Shown here one piece after another: positions 57,804 to 64,000 of a stretch of DNA of 64,000 nt. The stretch is from Cucumis sativus (Eukaryota > Streptophyta > Magnoliopsida > Cucurbitales > Cucurbitaceae). The notes beneath the pieces were generated by a model, which was not told where the DNA came from, did not search any database, and saw nothing but the letters and a program-made list of their open reading frames with translations. The translations under genes and the position numbers were made by a program. The stretch lies in assembly GCF_000004075.3 (NCBI RefSeq), contig NC_026659.2, forward strand, positions 26,616,272 to 26,680,271, written 5' to 3'. How positions within the stretch are numbered: the first letter of the stretch is position 1; the number at the start of each line of letters is the position of its first letter.

Positions 57804-60183
57804 TTGGTTTGTTATGTGGGAATCTCACAACGGGAACGTGTACAGTTGTTTTGCTATGGTAATTCCTCTACCGAAATATTTTCTCATGAAATCTATAGTA
57901 AAATGCTAGGGTAACTATTAAAACAAACACTAGATGGCTGCATACATTTTTTTTTTCAAAACAAAACTTTCATTATCAAATGAAAGAAAGTAGAGGTGAG
58001 ATATCCCCACACACCTATGGTTACAAAATATAGGCCCCCTATTTTAATTGTATAATTGGCTAGGCAAAGCAGATTCCTTTCTGAAATATAGTTTAGCATT
58101 AGGAAGCGACTTTAAGAAAACGAACGTAGTAGTTGGCCCTATCTCCCCTGTGTGTTCTCCCGTGTTCTATTCCCACGAACTTCAAGAATAACATCAGCCC
58201 ATCTATATGTATCTATTCCGGGGGTACCCTAAAAAAAGGAGCCTCTCTCCCATACTACTTGCCATTTCGGGTTAAGAAGATGTGAAAGTGCCTCATCCGT
58301 ACTGTGTGTTCCAATGTGTGAAGGGGAGTTGAATAAGACTGACCTATTCCTTTGCATTTTGTATTTCTTTTTCTCCTTAGTTGGAACCCATCTGTAGGAT
58401 TTGATTCAGCAATGCTCTTTTATTCATTAAATGCTAAGATTTACTCAAATAAGATGAGAAATGGTTAGCTTAGAAACGACCTGAATTTGTTTTTCTTGTG
58501 TGGGTTGTCACAGGGTAATAGGGAGTTCATATAATGATATTGATGAAGAGCCTGATGAATCCAATCCGACGATGTCGATGACTAGAAATCGAGGCACGTG
58601 GAATCCTTTAGATTTTGAGATTTTTCGCAGAAATAGCTGCAATTCATTTTTGCCACAGCTTATTCTTAGAAATTCATTTATCCCCCCCTTCTCCCTTCAC
58701 CTCTCCTCTTGCTTTCTTCCCTTAAATATCTTAATTATTTTGATACTGAGACCATGTTATTTCTATATTGAACCATGATTTTCTTTTCTTTTCTCTCTTT
58801 TGTGAAAGAATGTCCAATTGCCACGAAATATAAGGGCAGTTTTCTCTTCCTTTCTCCTGATCAGAAACTGTGGTAAAAATATCAACATTGTTCCTGATTT
58901 CTTTTTCTTTCTCCCCCCTTTTCCCCCTTTCCTTTCATAAGTTGAATGTTCTGAAATAGAAGAAAAACTATATTCATATGAATGAGAATATCATATTTCA
59001 TACTCTGAATGCAATTGTGATCTGTTAATCAAATTTCATACTGTGGTGATTATTTTGGTCATGTTTATTAACTATTTGGTATTTTCTTTTGAAGAATTAA
59101 GTCTATAGATACTCATTCTTTACCTCTAAATTTCTCGTTTATTTTCTGTCTTTTATCCTTGTTTTAAAAAAATCAAGCTAAAATTTGAATCTTAAATACT
59201 TGTTTTTATTTTCTTTTTTGAAATTCGGTTAAGTAACTCTTGTAGCTAAGAAAAGAAAGATAAAATAGATGTAACTTTTTTAAAAAAATCTACTGAACAG
59301 ATCTTAATTTGTAGAATTCAATTCAATGAGAAGTTAAAAAAAAATAAAAAATTGTGTACCCTGTCAACTTACGAAGTTAAGTCTATTTTCAAGATCATTT
59401 TCTTTTGAAAAACTTTTAGATCTATTAACATATCATCTTTTTTTCTTTCTTTTTTTTTTTGTATAAATTATAAATCTAGTCTGCAAATTTTCATAAATGT
59501 ATTTATTTAGTTTCAAAAGTATAGAAAGTTACATCTCTCTTTTCCAATTTGAAACTCTGATTTCATGTTGCTATTTTCAAATTGAAGAACTTTAGATAAG
59601 ACTTGATAATGATGGTGTTAAGACTATTCCAACTTTGTTCTTAATGTATGTAATTTTTCTTGTCATCAATTATTTAAATAAGATTGAAATTCTATTACTA
59701 ACTCTATGCCCACCCCTAGTTGAGCTTTTCTTTCCCTCATAAAGCAACTATGTGTAATTGTTAAATTAAAAATTGTTGAATTAAAAAAGAAAAAGGTGTA
59801 TCTATAAAAAAACAAACTTATAGATTGCTTTAACAAGAATATTCCATGCAGCTTAAAGAAATGATATTTAATAGTCTAAAAAGAAAGATGATAGTGAAGA
59901 TAATATTAAAAGAAAAGAAAAACAGATCGTAATTGATACATTTTAAAATTAACTTCAGTAAGAAGAAATTTATAAAATAACACCAAACTAACATATTGGT
60001 AATAGCAATAAAACAAACATACATACATACATTCATTCACATTTTCTTCCCACGCTGTCTCCACGTTTCAATTAATTAATAATCACTCACATTCTTCCCA
60101 CGTGTTGATTAATTAATTGATTATTAGATTATAAGTACCGACTAATATGAATAATGATAATACAAAAAAATGTAACTAAATTT
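57804..60183. other. QUL 3' region and intergenic stretch to the tRNA gene
   Basis: The first part is QUL 3' UTR. 57947-58300 looks like an antisense retroposon end (listed separately). A frame at 58500-58778 begins after an acceptor-like tgtcacag but has no family match, and could be a spliced 3' UTR exon. 58800-60180 is AT-rich with no gene. Confidence 0.45.
57947..58300 (-). mobile_element. Possible retroposon 3' end, antisense to QUL
   Basis: Read on the minus strand, moderately GC sequence ends in tttgataatgaaagttttgt and then a run of A (T10 on the plus strand at 57947-57956). This is the layout of a LINE/SINE 3' end with a poly-A tail. The base composition differs from its surroundings. 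I cannot define the 5' boundary and found no target-site duplication, so this is tentative. Confidence 0.35.
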
Positions 60184-60256
60184 TGGAGATGCAGGGGATC
60201 GAACCCTGTACCTCTCGCATGCAAAGCGAGCGCTCTACCATTTGAGCTACATCCCC
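60184..60256 (-). tRNA. tRNA-Ala (anticodon UGC)
   Basis: A complete 73-nt cloverleaf is read on the minus strand. The acceptor stem is GGGGATG/CATCTCC (one G-U pair) with discriminator A. The D arm is GCTC/GAGC and the anticodon arm is CTCGC-TTTGCAT-GCGAG, giving TGC. The variable loop has 5 nt and the T arm is CAGGG-TTCGATC-CCCTG. Internal A and B boxes are intact and there is no intron. A run of seven T, a Pol III terminator, follows about 14 bases downstream (60164-60170 region). It is a nuclear, probably functional gene. Confidence 0.96.
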
Positions 60257-61074
60257 TTTTTGTCTACTATTAACATGTTAATATCTAAGTTTAGAGATAT
60301 TTCTATACGAATGACCTATTTACAAGTGTCTTTATGATATCAAATATTGAAAATTATAAGTCATTTGTACAAAAAATTCTAGCTCTAAGGATCGATCACA
60401 TGTTCTCAAAGGAGGAAGGTAGAGTGTCGATGTTTGGATTGATTGATTGATTCAAGGTCAATATCATTTTACTTAAAAAAAAAAGTGCTAGTTATCTCGT
60501 CATGTTTTAGACATTGGGTGCTATAAATAACATCACTAGGTATATAATTTAGAGGGGTTAGCTGAAGTATATGCTTTGTACTATCAACCAAGTGTGAGAA
60601 TTGTCTTTGAAAAGCAGGAAGGCACCAAAAGATTTCATTTAAACATTTAATGATAGAATAAGATAAAGTAATTCTGAATTATTTATACCCATACTGTTGA
60701 AGTATACTGTATAAGAAAATAAAATGGCATCACCGAAAGTACACAAAAGAAGACGAAAGGAACCCTCCAACCTTTCGCACATTTTGAACAAATCCAACTA
60801 TTAATGAAAACGACGTCGTTTTAAAACCCATACAAGTTACAACAGCCCAAACACGATTTGCGCGCTTTTATAACTTCTCAAATTCCCACTTTACCCCTAA
60901 ACGAACGGTCCAGATCCAATCTCCATTTTCCCTCAACTTGCTCCATCTTTACCCCTGGCGTCAACTTCTACTTTTCTATATACATAAATTTCAACAAATC
61001 TCTACTCCTTTTTCACTCCCTCGCTTTTTCACATTTCTTCCTTCAATTCTCGTCTCTCCGGTGAGTTCTCTACG
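60257..61074. other. Upstream region and leader of the 14-3-3 gene
   Basis: AT-rich to about 60780. Then comes the palindrome at 60807-60822 and a CT-rich leader to the ATG at 61075. No other gene is seen. Confidence 0.5.
60807..60822. promoter_or_regulatory. 16-bp perfect palindrome AAAACGACGTCGTTTT
   Basis: The palindrome is centred on a GACGTC (C-box/ACGT core) and lies about 250 bp upstream of the 14-3-3 ATG. ACGT cores bind plant bZIP factors. The same core with the same T-rich flank, GCGACGTCGTTT, recurs at 27731-27742 at the LRR stop codon. Confidence 0.55.
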
Positions 61075-61792
61075 ATGTCGTCTGCCGAGAGGGAAAGAGA
61101 GACGCAGGTCTACATGGCCAAGCTTGCTGAACAGGCCGAACGCTACGATGGTACGTACGGCCTTCCTTGTATTTTTTTTATTCTTGTTGTTGTTGTTGTT
61201 ATATCTTGCATTTTGGTTTCCACCTCAACTTTTGCAATGTACCTTGGAAATGTTGTTGAGTGCATCGATTGTATAGTATTTTTGTTGACGTGGTGGAACT
61301 GCTGTTGTATATGTGTGAAAATGGCGGTGTTTCGTTGTGCGATTAGATGTTAGATTGGATTGGATGTACTTGTGATTTAATGGATGGTATAGAAATCTGT
61401 ATAATGAGGTAATCGATTGGAATTCGTGTTGTTGATTCTTAGAGAACAATGAGATAGGATTATAGGAATTGAATTGTTGTTTGTTTTGATGATATATTTG
61501 AATCGAGATGACGGATGGCATTGATGGGCTTGAGGAGACTTGATGTGAATTGTTGGATCGTTGTAAACTGTTTAATTTCCCTTTTATCTTTTTCTTTTTA
61601 GTTTGGAATTGGAATTTACTTCTAGTTTTTATTTTATTTATGTTCCTCCGGTCGTAAACATTTCAGATCATCTCGTAATTAATGTCATTTTGTAATTCAA
61701 AAAGCAATATAAGTCATCTGCATGATTTCATCTGATGGAGGAAGCTGTTTATGTTTTTATCAATTCGTGTAAATGAGCTTTGCAATTAAGTT

Positions 61793-61860
<68 letters not shown>

Positions 61861-63406
61861 TATGGTAATATTACAGAAATGGTGGAGTGTATGAAGAAAG
61901 TGGCTAAACTAGATGTTGAGCTAACAGTGGAAGAGAGAAACTTGCTTTCTGTTGGATACAAAAATGTTATAGGTGCTAGGCGAGCTTCTTGGCGCATCAT
62001 GTCCTCAATCGAACAGAAGGAAGAGTCCAAAAGCAATGAGAATAATGTTAAACTCATTAAGAGTTACCGTCAGAAGGTAGAGGAGGAGCTTTCCAAGATC
62101 TGTATCGATATTCTGACTATTATTGACAAGCACCTCATCCCTTCTTCAACCTCTTCCGAAGCATCGGTTTTTTACTACAAGATGTGAGTTCTCTGGGAGT
62201 CTTCAATTGTTCATAGCATGGTCACAATGCTGAACATTTCAAATAATGCCACTAGAAATTATTTGAGATGGTATCTCTAACCTACTATATTATGGCATGG
62301 ATGATTCTAGGAAAGGTGATTATTACCGATATCTTGCTGAATTCAAAACAGATCAAGAAAGAAAGGAGGCAGCTGACCAGTCATTGAAGGGATATGAGGC
62401 ATATTTTCTTCTCAATGTTTCTTTGACCATAACTGAATAATTTGATTTTTATTCGCTATCTTACTTCCTCCATGCTCCCTTTATCAAATTCACAATAGAC
62501 TGCTGCGAGCACCGCAAATACCGAACTCCCATCGACCCACCCAATCCGTCTTGGCCTTGCTCTCAACTTTTCTGTCTTCTACTATGAGATTATGAATTCC
62601 CCTGAAAGGTAAAAGTAGTTTATTTCTGGAAGTACCGTACTTCCACTCCAATGGTTATTTGACTAACTTGTTCTAATTCGTATAGGGCTTGCCACCTAGC
62701 TAAACAAGCTTTTGACGAGGCAATTGCTGAGTTGGATACTTTGAGTGAGGAATCATACAAGGACAGTACCCTCATAATGCAGTTGCTGAGAGATAACCTC
62801 ACTCTCTGGACATCTGATTTACCAGAAGATGGAGGTATATTGTAGTTAATTGCTATATATAGATGTAGTTTTGTAAAAAAATCTGAAAAATGCCTACCTT
62901 TTTTGGTGCATCGGCACCTCCTCACCACTGCTCTCTGTCTAACCCATTTTCATACGAAGAGAGGGACTAAGAACATCTGTGGGCTTATTTCTTTTATAAC
63001 TTCTACAAATATTTATCACTCTTTCTATATGAACAATAATCAGCCTTCCTCTGGCCATCCACCCTAAAAAATGAAACCAAAATTCATACTTTCAGTCACT
63101 TCCAATCATCAAATCCCGAAATTATTCTCCCTGTCTGATGAAGTATTTTGATTTTATGTTCTTTAAGACATGTAGTTACTCTGGAATGATCTTATGTAGG
63201 TGAAGATAACGTCAAAGGTGAGGATTCGAAACCTGCAGCACCAGCACCAGCACCAGCCCTAGCCCCTGAGGTAATTTTATTTCGTGTTTCATGTTTTTCA
63301 GAAGCTTTTTGGTGGAATGTACAAAGATAGATAGATGTTGGCCAGTAATTCATACTTTAGTTTATCAAATACTCACAATCTACATATTGTTGTGCAGAAG
63401 CATTAA
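61075..63406 (+). CDS. 14-3-3 protein
   Basis: Seven coding exons: 61075-61150, 61877-62183, 62311-62398, 62499-62608, 62686-62834, 63200-63270 and 63398-63406, giving 269 residues. 14-3-3 dimers bind phospho-Ser/Thr motifs on client proteins such as H+-ATPase and nitrate reductase. Signature 1 is [15 protein letters not shown]. The phosphopeptide pocket residues are in place: the Lys/Arg cluster of [26 protein letters not shown] and the [12 protein letters not shown] block. Signature 2 is [20 protein letters not shown]. The variable tail is rich in Ala-Pro ([15 protein letters not shown]). Sequence resembles the GRF9 (mu)-like branch more than the epsilon branch, with medium confidence. Intron 3 begins GC rather than GT (62399). 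The last exon supplies only Lys-His-stop. Confidence 0.93.
61798..61856. repeat. (TA)n microsatellite, about 29 units
   Basis: An uninterrupted TA dinucleotide run of about 59 bp lies in intron 1 of the 14-3-3 gene, ending about 20 bp before the exon 2 acceptor. It is a likely length polymorphism. The short open frames spanning it are artefacts of the repeat. Confidence 0.95.
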
Positions 63407-64000
63407 TGGTAAAAATGAGATTACCCCTCAAACACAACGATTGGATTAGACATCACATTTACTCACTATGGTATGGTGTAATAGACGATGATATCAGCTT
63501 TCTTTTTGGTTCCACAAAAAATCAGAAAAAAAGATTAACTAGATCCATTTATTGAATATTTCTTTCCCCACGTCTACCTTCTCACGGCATTGGGCTGAAC
63601 TTTTAAAGCATTAAATTTGTCATTTCCTTAGTTCATCCCCCTTCGTTGCTTCTTCTTCTTCTTTTTTAATGTAAACTACCTTCGAATTTGGGCAAAATGA
63701 ATGACATCTTTATGGTATTGATGGTGGGTTGGTTGGTCTTTACGGCACAACTTCTTTATGGTATTGATGTGGAATTGCTTGCACATGGAGCTTTGACCAT
63801 ACGGTTTCATTATTGTCTGTTATTGAGGTAACAGTGCCGAGACATGTTATATTCTCAAAATAATTCTCTATTATTGAGAGAGGACCATCTTTTCTTTATG
63901 TTCTCTCTTTTAAGTAAACCTCAACTATGTGCTGCATTGCATTAGAGATTTAAATGTCTACTCTTTGGATTTTTCTTTTGTTGATGGATGCTATTTGGAA

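Noticed and set aside
58500-58778. 92-codon frame after the QUL gene
   Set aside because: No homolog recognised. It fits a spliced 3' UTR or chance frame better than a gene.
61780-62057. Frames made of Tyr-Ile repeats
   Set aside because: Translation of the (TA)n microsatellite joined to 14-3-3 exon 2.
1-64000. CRISPR array, bacterial operons, riboswitches or phage elements
   Set aside because: The window is plant nuclear DNA with spliced genes, and no such arrays or operons were seen.

Overview
This is a plant nuclear window. It is AT-rich, with short GT-AG introns, spliced genes encoding chloroplast, vesicle and cell-wall proteins, and an isolated Pol III tRNA gene. Gene content and protein sequences point to a eudicot of the rosid type. 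A cucurbit such as Cucumis is my best guess, but I cannot prove it from sequence alone. I resolve eleven protein-coding genes, one phytocyanin pseudogene, one tRNA gene, a MITE-like repeat family, two weak retroelement relics and several local tandem duplications.

Layout: 1-8200 is gene-poor except for an ENODL/phytocyanin pseudogene (5324-5780, -). 8210-14848 (+) is a DUF863 gene with a 2.5-kb leader intron. 17517-18893 (-) is an intronless UGT708-type glycosyltransferase. 20625-21056 (+) is a nodulin-related protein (NRP1-like). 21420-22821 (-) is a remorin. 23494-25764 (-) is a GH79 heparanase-like glucuronidase. 27741-30862 (-) is a secreted LRR protein. 33176-33523 (+) is a CLE peptide precursor with a CLE9/CLE10-type dodecapeptide. 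34559-36114 (-) is a SNAP33-type Qb+Qc SNARE. 39692-45635 (+) is the plastidial alpha-glucan phosphorylase. 46427-47770 (-) is a three-finger C2H2 protein with an EAR motif. 47800-53400 is a gene-poor stretch with an RNase H relic. 54338-57803 (+) is a QUASIMODO2-LIKE (PMT4/5) Golgi methyltransferase. 60184-60256 (-) is tRNA-Ala(UGC). 61075-63406 (+) is a 14-3-3 protein.

The genes do not form one pathway. Several act at the cell surface or wall: remorin, GH79, the LRR protein, CLE, SNAP33 and QUL. The order DUF863 - NRP - remorin - LRR - SNAP - QUL matches, from memory, the order of the Arabidopsis At1g13940-At1g13860 interval. The LRR-GH79 adjacency matches At5g61240-At5g61250. The window therefore looks like a conserved ancestral block.

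Points most worth a second look: a decayed 5' splice donor in the QUL gene with an in-frame cryptic donor, a GC-AG intron in the 14-3-3 gene, an in-frame 48-bp duplication in the regulatory insert of the phosphorylase, a microRNA-like hairpin beside the UGT gene, and overlapping or upstream ORFs in the remorin and DUF863 leaders. I found no previously undescribed multi-gene system. All exon boundaries are read by eye and were checked only for reading-frame continuity.
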